In this document: in pieces, positions 46,189 to 55,761 of the stretch
Numbering within the stretch: the stretch's first letter is position 1
Layout: every line of letters starts with the position of its first letter
Assembly: GCA_002433075.1 (NCBI GenBank)
Contig: DJHM01000042.1
Coordinates: forward strand, 1-64,000
Reading direction: 5' to 3'
Origin: Latescibacteria bacterium UBA6620
GTDB taxonomy: Bacteria > Latescibacterota > UBA2968
Length of the DNA stretch: 64,000 bases
Notes under the pieces: model-generated
Seen by the model: the letters and a program-made list of their open reading frames with translations, nothing else
Database searches by the model: none
What the model was told of the DNA's origin: nothing
Made by a program: the position numbers and the translations under genes

Positions 46189-47643
46189 CTAATGGCTCAT
46201 TTCCCGATCCACCACCGCGTCAAGACCTCCTATAGGCATGGACCCGATGTAGTGGCCATTCACGAAGAACGTTGGAGTCGATCCCACACCCAGCGAGTCT
46301 CCCTCGTCGATATCCGCCTGAACGATCCTTCCTCCGTCGCCTGACTTGACACAAGCATCGACCGCCAACGCATCCAGCCCTAGCGCTTCGACGTGATTCC
46401 AAATCGCACGCTTACTCAGATCGTTCTGATTCGCGAATAGCCGGTCTACGACTTTCCAGAATCCATTCTGTTGCTGTGCGCACGCAGCAACTTCCGCGGC
46501 ATACCTCGCGTGTGGATGCATATTCAGCGGGTAGTGCCTGAAGATGACACGGACGTCCTTCGGCCGCCGCTTAACCAGGTCGTCAATAGCGTGATGTGCC
46601 CGTGCGCAATAGCCGCATTCAAGGTCGGAGAACTCTACAATTGTAACGGGTGCATCAGACGAGCCCTTCTCCGGTCCCCCACGTGGATTCGGGTCGATAA
46701 CGAAGCGTTCGGACGCAGGAGGACGATAATCCGTCCCGAATCGCTTCTTCAGGCTCGCCACAAAGACATCCAGCGCTGGTTTACTCTTCCGTCGCCCAAT
46801 TTCGCTCCGAATGCGCGACTCGACGTCTTCCCTCGTGGTCCCCGGTTTCAGTCGCCCTTTGATTTGCTCCCATCGATGAGTCACTTCTCCAGCTGTCACG
46901 TCGATCTTTGAGTACACCTCCTGCTGCACCAGACTCCGGATCGACATCCCCCTATTCTTCGCCTCTGCTCCTAACACCTGCCTGTCCAACCACTCCGACC
47001 GATACTGGTCTTTCGTTTCTTGAAGCTTCATTCGAATGCCCGCATCAACTTCCGAACGCGTGATCTCCCGGTCCCCAATCCTGGCAACAACCTCTCGTCC
47101 CTGCGATCTGGAACCCACGATCAGCCCACCAATACCTGCTTCAACAACCGAATAGATCCCGATGGGTAATGCAATCGCCAGCATAACGGGAGCTACAACA
47201 AGATGAAGTGGCGGCCCGAATACGGATTGCCCGGGATCTCTTCGATCCGCCGCCCGCCACGCAACGATAAGCAGGGCAAGCATCAGCATCGCCGACCCGA
47301 GGCAGAAAGGGCACCAGGCCTCGATCACAAAAGCTTGAAGATAAAGAAGGAACAGACTTGGCAGGTTGCCCACCACGGCAAGGAGGGAAACGATCCGAAT
47401 GGCGTCCCCACGTTCGTCCTCCCGCAGCCCACGCCACGCGGTCATCCAGATGGCGAGGTACAGACCCAGGCCGTAAACCGAAAGCGGGATCCCGAGTAAT
47501 TTGGAATAGGGGCTCGCCAGAATTTCCCCACACCCGGATCCGTCCCCGCACGCGGCCGACCCGAATAAATGCGAGTAGGTTAGATACGCGGAATCAAGTA
47601 CCCCGAAGGTGGCAAGAAAAATCAGAATGAGCGTGGTAGTCAT
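46189..47643 (-). CDS. VKOR-SurA-like-DsbA fusion for periplasmic disulfide formation
   Basis: 484 residues in three parts. Residues 1-175: vitamin K epoxide reductase domain with loop cysteines C32/C38 and quinone-site CPFC (C111/C114) in membrane helices. Residues about 183-305: a helical segment like the SurA/PpiC N-terminal chaperone domain (VVARIGDREITRSEVDAGI...). Residues 315-484: DsbA-like thioredoxin with CGYC (C343/C346) and cis-Pro in GVGSTPTFF. The single chain could oxidise client thiols and pass electrons to quinone, with a chaperone-like module between. No Shine-Dalgarno conflict; no partner gene needed. Confidence 0.88.
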   Translation of the reverse strand: MTTTLILIFLATFGVLDSAYLTYSHLFGSAACGDGSGCGEILASPYSKLLGIPLSVYGLGLYLAIWMTAWRGLREDERGDAIRIVSLLAVVGNLPSLFLLYLQAFVIEAWCPFCLGSAMLMLALLIVAWRAADRRDPGQSVFGPPLHLVVAPVMLAIALPIGIYSVVEAGIGGLIVGSRSQGREVVARIGDREITRSEVDAGIRMKLQETKDQYRSEWLDRQVLGAEAKNRGMSIRSLVQQEVYSKIDVTAGEVTHRWEQIKGRLKPGTTREDVESRIRSEIGRRKSKPALDVFVASLKKRFGTDYRPPASERFVIDPNPRGGPEKGSSDAPVTIVEFSDLECGYCARAHHAIDDLVKRRPKDVRVIFRHYPLNMHPHARYAAEVAACAQQQNGFWKVVDRLFANQNDLSKRAIWNHVEALGLDALAVDACVKSGDGGRIVQADIDEGDSLGVGSTPTFFVNGHYIGSMPIGGLDAVVDREMSH

Positions 47644-47748
47644 TGGAAAGTCTTGACGTTCCCAAGCTTGTTTCGCTCCGCGGCCACAGGAACACTAAGC
47701 ACCCGTGGTGGACTGTGCACTCTACACTTCGCATTCTTAACCCGAACA

Positions 47749-48610
47749 CTAAGGCTTGGCATACTCACCAATCAGCTCCTCAAGCCTCCCCGAACTCTCC
47801 ATCTCTTCCAAACGTCGATCGAAGGCTTGCTTGAGGCGCCATCCCAGTTCGCTCCGTGAAAACATCAGATGCATCGTCGTCTTTTCGAGGCCTGGAATCA
47901 CAGGATAGCCGAGATCCGGATCGTCAATAAAGGGCTTGTCGATTTCTCTGAACCCGCCAAACACCTCTGACCATTCGATGAACAGGTCGATTCTGCCACG
48001 ATGCAGCTTGCAAATCAAAATCTCGTGTCCATCAACCCGACCTTCGAGGTCATCCTCCGTAAGTCCATAGTCGACATAGTTGTAACCGTGAATACCATTG
48101 ATCCGATAGTTCTTGAGGTCCTCGGCACGCTCGATGGGCAGCCCATCTGGATAGTGCCGCTTGGAATAAAAGTAGGACGGCGTCATCTGATAGATCGGGC
48201 GTGAAACGTGGTAGATACCTTACCGCTCAGAGTTCACAGTCGCATCCAGCAGGATCTGGTAATGCGTTCCCTTCGCCACTTCCCGAAGACAGCGACGCCA
48301 AATCGACAACGACTGCCGACTTCTCCAGAGCAAGCACCTCACGCACCAAGGCAGGCGTGTACCCCCCAACCTTCTCCGTCTCTCCAGAGTTTCCCCGGAC
48401 CATAAACAGATAGGGTGGCCACTCCGCCGCATCCCCGCACGCCCGGACCGTCTTCACGGTGACCTCGGTCCCATCCACGCACAGTGGTGTGATGACTCCC
48501 CACACCATCAAGACCAGATAGCCGAATGATCTGAGAGAATACACTTCCCGAACCGTATTCTGAGAGATGATACAGTCAGCGCTGCGAACTGAGTGAATCA
48601 GCAGATCCAC
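47749..48610 (-). pseudogene. Family-3 extracellular solute-binding protein gene, inactivated
   Basis: N-terminal part (VKTVRACGDAAEWPPYLFM) and C-terminal part (SIWRRCLREVAKGTHYQILLDATVNSER, then IYHVSRPIYQMTPSYFY) match amino-acid-type SBP_bac_3 proteins. They lie in different frames with the shift near 48300, and an in-frame TAA at 48220-48222 interrupts the second part. No ABC permease genes are adjacent. Confidence 0.72.
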
Positions 48611-48753
48611 CCCTGACTCGGAGATTCCAAGCGAGTTACAGGAAGCTCGGAAAAGATTGTTTTGTCAAGACTTGAAGCAAGGTCCGGGGCAGGAGTTCTG
48701 AACCACCTCACCCAGGAGCACAACGAGAAGAACGTCCCAGGTGGGCCATACCT

Positions 48754-49998
48754 CTACCGCCAGAACCGTTCGACGCGTCCGCCCGCCTCCGCAACGGGCC
48801 AGTAACTCTCAGGCGCATCTTCCCACTTCGGCACCGTATGGCCGTCGCGCTCGAATTCGACCTTCCCTTTCCGCACCGTCATCACGCAGGACAGTTTCTC
48901 GGCTGAGTCCATCCGCGTAAAACCACAGTCCTGGAAGGAGAAGGATCCTTCCTCCACCTCGATCACGGCAACATCCGCCTCGGCGCCCTCGCTCAGCGTT
49001 CCCAGATCCGTCCGCCGAATCGCCTGTGCCGGCGTCACCGTCGACCGGTAGATGACATCGGTCAGCGACATCCCCATCGCCAAACACTTCGACATCGTAT
49101 CGAGCATACTGATGACGGGGCCCCGGATATTTCCCATATGCAGATCCGTGCTGATCGAATCGGGTACGAACCCGTCTGCGATGGCTCGTGCACCGTTTCG
49201 GAACCAGAAGCTGCCAGCCCCGTGCCCAAGGTCGAACCAAGTCCCACGCTCACGCGCCTCGTGCATATAGGGCTCCACCCTCTCGTTTTCGTCGATGACG
49301 GGAAATTGCCTCGCGAATACGTGCGTGTGAATATCACCGGGCCGCATCTTTTCCAGAATGAGATCCGGATAGGGACGATCCGGGGGTCGCGGCCAGAAAT
49401 CGACCATCACCGGCATTTCGCACGCCCTGCCGGCGTCGACCGCCTTCTCCACCGACTCCCACGGAGGATGCAGGTCGTCGAACGGCTCTCTCGTCCAGTA
49501 GTGGGCAGTCTTGATGCCGACCACGACGTCGCTGTGCCTGACCGCCGCCGCAGCCGCAGCATCCACGTCGAAGTTCGAAATCGTCTGTTCGGGGGCGCCC
49601 ATCCCGGGTTTGGAGATGTTCATGTAGGCCAGGATGCGCGTGGTCGCTTTCTCGATTACGCTTTCCCGGAAGTGGTCCATCTCATTTGCTCCCGCCGTGC
49701 CCGTGTCCACGCACGTCGTCACACCCGAATTCAGGAAGTGGGCATCCGCATTCAGACTCGCCACGAACAGCCCGGGCCCGTCGTTCAGACGCCCCGTATA
49801 GGCGTGCACGTGGATGTCGATCAGCCCCGGCGTCACCAGCAGACCGCTGACATCCACGACGGCCAGCGCACCATCCGCAGGAAGCGAAGTCCCGACCTTC
49901 GCGATCTTTCCATCCGCGATTGCCACATCAGCGATGCCGTCGACCCCGTTCGCGGGATCGATCACGCGTCCACCCTGAAAAATCAGGTCGTAGCTCAA
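48754..49998 (-). CDS. Amidohydrolase/deacetylase metallohydrolase (dihydroorotase-like)
   Basis: 414 residues. Composite urease-type TIM barrel: GLIDIHVHAYTG supplies the HxH metal ligands, VGIKTAHYW the carbamylated Lys, later His residues and ISTDLH the final Asp. The pattern fits the EF_0837/AHA_3915 amidohydrolase group; substrates there are poorly defined acetylated or cyclic amides. Not pyrC by context. Confidence 0.85.
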   Translation of the reverse strand: MSYDLIFQGGRVIDPANGVDGIADVAIADGKIAKVGTSLPADGALAVVDVSGLLVTPGLIDIHVHAYTGRLNDGPGLFVASLNADAHFLNSGVTTCVDTGTAGANEMDHFRESVIEKATTRILAYMNISKPGMGAPEQTISNFDVDAAAAAAVRHSDVVVGIKTAHYWTREPFDDLHPPWESVEKAVDAGRACEMPVMVDFWPRPPDRPYPDLILEKMRPGDIHTHVFARQFPVIDENERVEPYMHEARERGTWFDLGHGAGSFWFRNGARAIADGFVPDSISTDLHMGNIRGPVISMLDTMSKCLAMGMSLTDVIYRSTVTPAQAIRRTDLGTLSEGAEADVAVIEVEEGSFSFQDCGFTRMDSAEKLSCVMTVRKGKVEFERDGHTVPKWEDAPESYWPVAEAGGRVERFWR

Positions 49999-50041
49999 TT
50001 CGAACTCCTTGTCATATTATGGATGTTCAACTTATGGATGT

Positions 50042-50272
50042 TCAACGGTTCAGCACACCGACCGTCTTGTTGGCTGACCTGCCCCCGCCTTGAATCATCA
50101 CGGTGTAGATCCCGTCACTCACGATACGTTCGTTCCGGTCTCTGCCGTCCCACTGCACCACGTTGATGCCCGCGTTCAGGCGGCGGCCCGTCACAACCTC
50201 TCGAATCAGGTTGCCGCCAACGCTGAACACGGCTCCAATTCCCCCAAAAAATGGGATTGCGACTTGCATCAC
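50042..50272 (-). pseudogene. FlgD-type Ig / sorting-domain fragment
   Basis: The 76-residue frame reads VFSVGGNLIREVVTGRRLNAGINVVQWDGRD...VSDGIYTVMIQ, the classical FlgD_ig/type-A sorting domain that ends many secreted FCB-group proteins. No preceding body of a secreted protein is visible upstream on the minus strand, so this is probably the 3' remnant of a deleted gene. Confidence 0.55.
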
Positions 50273-50381
50273 GCAACCCGCGGGACCGCCGATCAGGGCC
50301 TGCCTCCATCCAGGTTGCTCTCGACCGCCGGGTAGGTTTTCCTATAGACCCGCTATTCGACCTCAACCTGGAGAACGCAGA

Positions 50382-51350
50382 ATGTCCAAAGCTGTCTTCA
50401 TCACGGGCCTCGAACCCGATCTCGCCGCCGATTTCGTCGGTCAAGCCCCACCACACATCAAAACCACCCTCCTGCACCATACCGCGTCAGTGGAAGAAAA
50501 ATTGGCGCACGTCGCCGACGCGGATGCGCTCATCATCTTCCGTCCCAACCGCATTGAAAACGACCTGCTCGGTGCGGGGCAGAATCTCAAGCTCCTTCAG
50601 CTTGTCAGCGCGGGTTTCGAGCACATCGACCTCGACCTTTGCGCTTCACTGAAGCTGCCTGTTGCAAACAATGGCGGAACGAATTCTATCGATGTTGCCG
50701 AGCAAACCCTGGCACTGATCCTGGGTATCTACCGGCGGCTGACTGATCTGAACGCGGAGGTCCAGGAGGGTGCGTGGGGCAGAATGCCGACCGGGCAGTG
50801 CACCCATACAATCCACGGGAAAACGGTCGGCATCATCGGGCTGGGTCACATTGGCCGGCAGGTGGCAGAGCGCTTGAAACCTTTCGGGCCGCGGATGCTC
50901 TACAGCGATGCGATTCGTGCAGGCGAGGATGTGGAAAAAACACTGGGTGTGGAGTATGCAGAACGCGAGGCGTTGCTGGAGCGGGCCGACATCGTCACGC
51001 TGCACGTCCCCATCAACGATGCGACACGCAATATGATCGACGCCGCAGCCCTGGCCCGGATGAAGTCGACTGCCATTCTCGTCAACACCTGCCGGGGGGG
51101 CGTAATCGACGAACCCGCTCTCACCAAAGCTCTAAGCGAAGGCAGCATCGCATTTGCCGGTCTGGACGTGTTGGCCCAGGAACCGCCCGAGCGGGACAAC
51201 CCCTTGCTCTCATTGCCCAATGTGCTGCTCACCCCGCACGCGGCGGGCATCACACGTGATACGTGGACGCGACGAGGCAAGTTCGTCTACGAGAACATCG
51301 AGCGTGTCCTGAATGGTAAAGCCCCTCTCTCTCGCATAGACGGTCGATGA
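50382..51350 (+). CDS. D-2-hydroxyacid dehydrogenase
   Basis: 322 residues from ATG 50382; an upstream-open frame to 50163 has no family support. NAD-binding VGIIGLGHIGRQVAERL, catalytic Arg in NTCRGGVIDE, Glu in AQEPPE, His in TPHAAG. Reduces a 2-keto acid or oxidises a D-2-hydroxy acid; substrate not predictable. Confidence 0.92.
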   Translation: MSKAVFITGLEPDLAADFVGQAPPHIKTTLLHHTASVEEKLAHVADADALIIFRPNRIENDLLGAGQNLKLLQLVSAGFEHIDLDLCASLKLPVANNGGTNSIDVAEQTLALILGIYRRLTDLNAEVQEGAWGRMPTGQCTHTIHGKTVGIIGLGHIGRQVAERLKPFGPRMLYSDAIRAGEDVEKTLGVEYAEREALLERADIVTLHVPINDATRNMIDAAALARMKSTAILVNTCRGGVIDEPALTKALSEGSIAFAGLDVLAQEPPERDNPLLSLPNVLLTPHAAGITRDTWTRRGKFVYENIERVLNGKAPLSRIDGR

Positions 51351-51416
51351 CGGACTTTATGGTGACGAGAGACAGCAGCCTCTTCGCTTCACCACCTTGC
51401 ATCAAGGAAGGATTCA

Positions 51417-52383
51417 GTGACCCTGAGATTCTGGTGCTTCACACTGCTTGCCTTACTCCTGTGCCCGTTTGCCTCTCACAGCGAGCCCGTCGGAAATAGG
51501 ATCACAAACCTGTACGATGCCTTCGGGAAGGACATTCCGGGGTTGACCCAGGACTTCGGGTTTTCTGCATTAATCGAATGGGAAGGGAAGAAAATCCTGT
51601 TCGACGCAGGGCCGGACGCTGAGATCCAGAAACAGAACGCAAAGACCCTCGGGGTCGATCTCAGCGATGTCGACCTTGCAGTCGCTTCACACAGTCACTT
51701 CGACCACATCAACGGGTTCGACTATCTATTGACCGTCAACCCGGACGTGAAAATCTACTTTCCCAGCGACCCCTTCTTCGAAGCCCCTTTCGTCTTCGAT
51801 GTAACCGGGACTGATTCGGCGGCATCGAACGCGCTGTCGGTCGATCAACGATACTTTCGTGGGGGGAACACACGGTTCACGTTCGAACAGAGCGGACGCT
51901 TCTGCGAAATCGAACATCGAATTCGTTTCGGAGAGCAGAGAGATCTTGCCCGGCCTGAATCTCGTGACAACACGATCTCCGTTTCTAGGATATTTCAGTC
52001 GGTACCCGAATCTTACCGGTTTCGGAGAGGCGACTACGAACGACGAGATCAACACCACCGGCCTTCCCGAACTCTCACTCACTTTAGAGACTGAAAAGGG
52101 TACGACCCTGATCGTGGGTTGCTCGCACAGTCTCGTCAAGACGATTACCCGTGAAGCCCGGTCCTATCTGGGTCGAGACATCGGCTTTGTAGAGGGTGGC
52201 TTCCATCTCCTCCCTTACAAAGGCGACGAAATCGGCGAAATGGCCCAGCGGATGCGAGACGAACTCGGGGTGAGCCGGGTGGCCCCCGCTCACTGTACCG
52301 GCCACCTCGGGTTCAAGGTCTTCAGCGAAATCTTCGGACCCTCCTACGTTCAGGCCGGTCTCGGGGCCATTACAGACTTCTGA
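51417..52383 (+). pseudogene. Exported MBL-fold metallo-hydrolase with a frameshift
   Basis: Signal peptide FWCFTLLALLLCPFASHSEP, then HSHFDHINGFDYLL (metal-binding HxHxDH) in one frame up to about 51890. It continues in another frame: NIEFVSESREILPGLNLV... TTLIVGCSHSLVKTI... VAPAHCTGHLG. Together this is the family-wide pattern of dihydropterin-type (RFA-P synthase-like) MBL hydrolases. One frameshift, no stop otherwise, so a sequencing error is possible. Confidence 0.72.
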
Positions 52384-53166
52384 TCCTGCTTCACAAATCC
52401 AGCCGGGCAAGTGCGCGGCTCATCCAATCCAGTCGAGGATCGTGGTCAGATGGACTGGACGTCCCGTCAATCCTTCTGACGTACCGCCGACGGTCGACCA
52501 GCAACGGAACCGGGGCGTTTGGCCAGCGATCTCTTCGCAATCGGATTCTGTGTCTCGGCTCTGCGGTATGGGGTGTCACGGGGTTACCCCTCCTTTCCTC
52601 GGGTTGCTCGATGAAAAAGCAACCTCCGTGCCCGGAAATGGATACCCCTCCCCACGTATTAAAGCCGATGAGCAGGCCCGAGACCCCAAAAATTCGAGAC
52701 ATCATCGCCCCGGTCGAGACATTCGTGTCCCACCACGTTTGGAGCCCCACACAATGTCCGGGTACGAAGCCAGCGGCAGACACTCCGACTGAACGCAGGC
52801 AGGCAATTCAACGTCGTGGTATAAACGAAAAGGCCCGAACTAGAAAATTAGGAGAGCTTTTCCTCGATCATCTTCGGATGATCCCCGGACTGAATGCTCA
52901 TTACCCCTTCAACCGCTTTTCAAAGTTTGAGCTCCGTTTCCCGAGCGAGCGACTCCGACAGCTCTCCCAAGATCGCCTGCAAGAGGGCAGGCCCCACCCC
53001 AAGCTGTGCGCTCTCTATGGTTGGTCTTCGGAATCGACGGGTGTTCTGAACCCTCATAGCGCTTGAATTCGCGTCTGAGTAACCCGATATTCTCCACACG
53101 GTTGTCCGCAAGAGCACACGCCCCAGCAGTCCTTTTGCTGCAGATTTCAGGTGAGGAGATCTTTCG
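52384..53166. other. 783-bp stretch with no convincing gene
   Basis: Several frames are open by chance (e.g. 52391-52783 minus and 52611-53066 plus) but show no recognisable domain or consistent codon use. The minus-strand segment around 52391-52500 (VPLLVDRRRYVRRIDG..DPRLDWMSRALARLDL) is somewhat protein-like and could be a gene remnant. Confidence 0.4.
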
Positions 53167-54300
53167 ATGTCCGTAGCCACGTATCGCCGCCCGGTAGAGC
53201 GGGTCGAGGTCGACGTACCCGTCAAGACCAAGTCCGTTCCAGAGATCATCGACTGCGACGTCCACCACAACCCTGGAAAGCCCGAGGCGCTGTTTCCTTT
53301 CCTGCCCCGACAGTATGTGGAGCAGATCAAGGACTTCGGGACCATGATGCCGGGATTGGGCTACACCAATATGCCGGGCAAAGGGTCGCGTCACGATCTC
53401 TGGGCCGAAATTGACGGCGAGGAAAACCCGGCCGCCCTGGTCGAAGTCTGTGTCGAAAAGCATTTGGATCGATACGAAATCGACCTCGGTGTTCTGACCG
53501 GCGGGCCATACCCCGCCGCCGTCCACCACAACCCGGATTATGCCTCCGCCTATTGCCGCGCTTTCAACGACTGGACGGGAGAAGCGTGGCTCGCGGTGGA
53601 CGATCGACTACGTGGATCGATCCATATCTCACCCGCCGATCCGCAGCTCGCCGTCGAAGAGATCGATCGGCTCGGCCCCGATCCCCGCTACGTCCAGGTG
53701 ATGATGCCGGCCGGGGCACGAATGCCCTTTGGCAACCGACACTATCATCCCATCTACAAGGCGTGCGAGCGTCATGGTCTTCCTGTTTCCTGTCACTTCG
53801 GCGCTGAAGGCGCCGGGACCTCCTCGCCTCCGACGGCGGCAGGTTACCCCACCTATTATCTCGAGATGCGGATGGCCCGGCCGCAGATCGCGATGGCCCA
53901 CGTTACGAGCCTGATCTGCGAGGGCGTGTTCGAGAAATTCCCCGAATTTATGTTCCTCTTCGTCGAGGTGGACACGTTCTGGCTGCCCGGGCTCCTCTGG
54001 CATATGGATAAGGACTGGAGATCACTCCGCGACTACACGCCCTGGGTCAAGAAGCTTCCCAGCGAATATGTTCGCTCCAACATCCGTCTCGGCACTCAGC
54101 CAATGCCCGACCTGACCGATCGCGGAGATATGGAGACCTATCTCAGGTGGTGCCGGGCAGACGAGGTCTTCGTATTCGCGAGCGACTACCCCCACTGGGA
54201 CTGGGACGAGCCATCCAGTCTGCTCAAAGGCTTCGACGACGACCTTCGTGCGAAGATCTTCGGGACCAACGCGCGCAAGATGTATGGCATCTGCGACTAA
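53167..54300 (+). CDS. Amidohydrolase_2 family metal-dependent hydrolase (ACMSD-like)
   Basis: 377 residues, ATG after a GAGGAG site. TIM barrel with IIDCDVHHNPG (metal site), PVSCHFG, MAHVTSLICEGVFEKFPEFMFLFVEVDTFWLPGL and the C-terminal Asp in FASDYPHWD. Such enzymes decarboxylate or hydrolyse aromatic or ring-cleavage intermediates. Overlaps the Rieske gene by 17 bp, so the two proteins probably act together. Confidence 0.9.
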   Translation: MSVATYRRPVERVEVDVPVKTKSVPEIIDCDVHHNPGKPEALFPFLPRQYVEQIKDFGTMMPGLGYTNMPGKGSRHDLWAEIDGEENPAALVEVCVEKHLDRYEIDLGVLTGGPYPAAVHHNPDYASAYCRAFNDWTGEAWLAVDDRLRGSIHISPADPQLAVEEIDRLGPDPRYVQVMMPAGARMPFGNRHYHPIYKACERHGLPVSCHFGAEGAGTSSPPTAAGYPTYYLEMRMARPQIAMAHVTSLICEGVFEKFPEFMFLFVEVDTFWLPGLLWHMDKDWRSLRDYTPWVKKLPSEYVRSNIRLGTQPMPDLTDRGDMETYLRWCRADEVFVFASDYPHWDWDEPSSLLKGFDDDLRAKIFGTNARKMYGICD

Positions 54301-54643
54301 ACGCCACATCGTCGCAAAGACCGAGGAACTGGAACCGGGACATCGGAAGATCATTCGGCTCGGAAACCGTGAAATTGGCGTGTTCAACATCGACGGAGAC
54401 CTCTACGGCCTTCGAAATATCTGTCCGCACCGAACCGGCCCCTTGTGCCTGGGCCGCTTGCGTCCCCTTGTAGTACCGATGGAATTCGGTTACGGCCACG
54501 AGCGGGAGAACGAAATCCTGAAGTGCCCCTGGCACCAGTGGGAGTTCGACATCAAAACGGGCATAAGCATCACCGATCCGGACATCCGCGTACGGTCCTA
54601 CCGGGTCGAACGTGAAGGAGACAACATCGTCCTCTATGAGTAG
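54284..54643 (+). CDS. Rieske [2Fe-2S] ferredoxin-like protein
   Basis: 119 residues from ATG 54284. Cluster ligands CPH (ICPHRTG) and CPWH (KCPWHQWEFD), separated by a loop of about 31 residues, longer than usual for small Rieske ferredoxins. Sits inside the 3' end of the amidohydrolase gene and overlaps the methyltransferase by 8 bp. Probable electron carrier or oxygenase ferredoxin; no oxygenase alpha subunit is nearby. Confidence 0.88.
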   Translation: MASATKRHIVAKTEELEPGHRKIIRLGNREIGVFNIDGDLYGLRNICPHRTGPLCLGRLRPLVVPMEFGYGHERENEILKCPWHQWEFDIKTGISITDPDIRVRSYRVEREGDNIVLYE

Positions 54644-55439
54644 AAGTCCGTTGAAAGTCGTCCGTGGTCTCCTGTCAGAAATCGGCTTCTCCAGCCTGCT
54701 CTTCGCCTCTCTTCTTCTTCCCTCTGAAGCTCTCGCGCAGTCCCCTGATCGGAACGAGTACGGAAACCCTCCTCCTCAGGTCTTCGAATCCGAAGACCGC
54801 GACCGTTGGCAGAAACCCGAATGGGTTGTGGAACAACTCGCCATCGTCCCTGGAACGACTGTGGCCGACCTGGGAGCCGGGTCGGGATACTTTACCCGCC
54901 AGTTTTCCCGTGCCGTCGGCCCTTCGGGCAAGGTTCTCGCACTCGACGTCGACCCGACGATGCTGGCGCATATCGCCGAGGACCTGAACGCACTCGAACT
55001 GGCCAACGTCGATACCGTCCTCGTCCCCTTTGACAGCCCGGGACTGCCAGACCGTTCGGTCGATCTGTTGTTCCTGAGCAATACCCTGCATCACATCGAA
55101 AATCGCACCGCCTATTACCCCCGAATGATCGACGTCCTGCATGAGGGAGGACGCGTTGCCGTCGTCGATTTCTACAAGAAGCCCCTGCCTCTCGGACCGC
55201 GATCACTGTCCCACAAGCTGGCCAGGTCAGATGTCATTCGAGAGTTCACCTGGGCAGGCCTCCACATCACGGCCGACCTCGAAGACCTGCCGCATCAATA
55301 CTTCCTGATCGCCAGTCCCATTCCCCAGTTCCTCAACGCTCGGCTTGTCTCTCAGAATCTGGCCACAGGCGGGCATCGCTCACTTGCAGACCTTCCGCAA
55401 CCTGAGCTATCGAACAATTTTGAACCTCAGGCGTCCTGA
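54636..55439 (+). CDS. Exported class I SAM methyltransferase, possibly fused to a phosphatase-like domain
   Basis: 267 residues from ATG 54636 (or GTG 54612). Hydrophobic N-terminus GLLSEIGFSSLLFASLLLPSEALAQ looks like a signal peptide, which is unusual for a SAM enzyme. Motif I VADLGAGSGYFTRQFS, LDVDPTM, LLFLSNTLHHI. After the usual family end (LPHQYFLIASP) the frame continues with LNARLVSQNLATGGHRSLADL, which is the start of a beta-lactamase-hydrolase-like domain whose remainder lies in the next frame. Confidence 0.75.
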   Translation: MSRSPLKVVRGLLSEIGFSSLLFASLLLPSEALAQSPDRNEYGNPPPQVFESEDRDRWQKPEWVVEQLAIVPGTTVADLGAGSGYFTRQFSRAVGPSGKVLALDVDPTMLAHIAEDLNALELANVDTVLVPFDSPGLPDRSVDLLFLSNTLHHIENRTAYYPRMIDVLHEGGRVAVVDFYKKPLPLGPRSLSHKLARSDVIREFTWAGLHITADLEDLPHQYFLIASPIPQFLNARLVSQNLATGGHRSLADLPQPELSNNFEPQAS

Positions 55440-55749
55440 TGAGGGCAGCGATGAGGAAGGTGTGCAGGTTCGTGCGTTGGGAATGAACTACGTCAACATT
55501 CCTATCAGAGGCGCCACCATCGCTCCCGATCAACTCGGAGAATTCACGGCGGCATTGACCGATTCTGCCAATTACCCGATGTTGGTGCACTGCGCCAGCG
55601 CGAATCGGGTGGGCGCGATGTTCTACCTTCATCGTGTGATACACGAGAAGGCTGATAATGCTACCGCGCTGTCGGAAGGGCGGGCAATCGGCCTGAAGCC
55701 GACGTTGGAACCCGCGTTAACGAAATACCTGAAGGACCATCAACCGTAA
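55345..55749 (+). CDS. Beta-lactamase-hydrolase-like (dual-specificity-phosphatase fold) domain, frameshifted
   Basis: The frame contains YRTILNLRRPDEG, YVNIPIRG, and the P-loop MLVHCASANRVGAMF of the BLH/DSP-like family. The first strand of this domain (LATGGHRS) is encoded in the upstream methyltransferase frame, so a shift near 55390 separates the two parts of one domain. Either a frameshift mutation or error split an original methyltransferase-BLH fusion, or the domain is expressed by overlapping translation. Confidence 0.6.
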   Translation: MSLRIWPQAGIAHLQTFRNLSYRTILNLRRPDEGSDEEGVQVRALGMNYVNIPIRGATIAPDQLGEFTAALTDSANYPMLVHCASANRVGAMFYLHRVIHEKADNATALSEGRAIGLKPTLEPALTKYLKDHQP

Positions 55750-55761
55750 CAGGAGGCAAGG

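Noticed and set aside
52611..53066. 151-codon plus-strand ORF
   Set aside because: No domain or Shine-Dalgarno site; Pro/Arg-rich chance frame.
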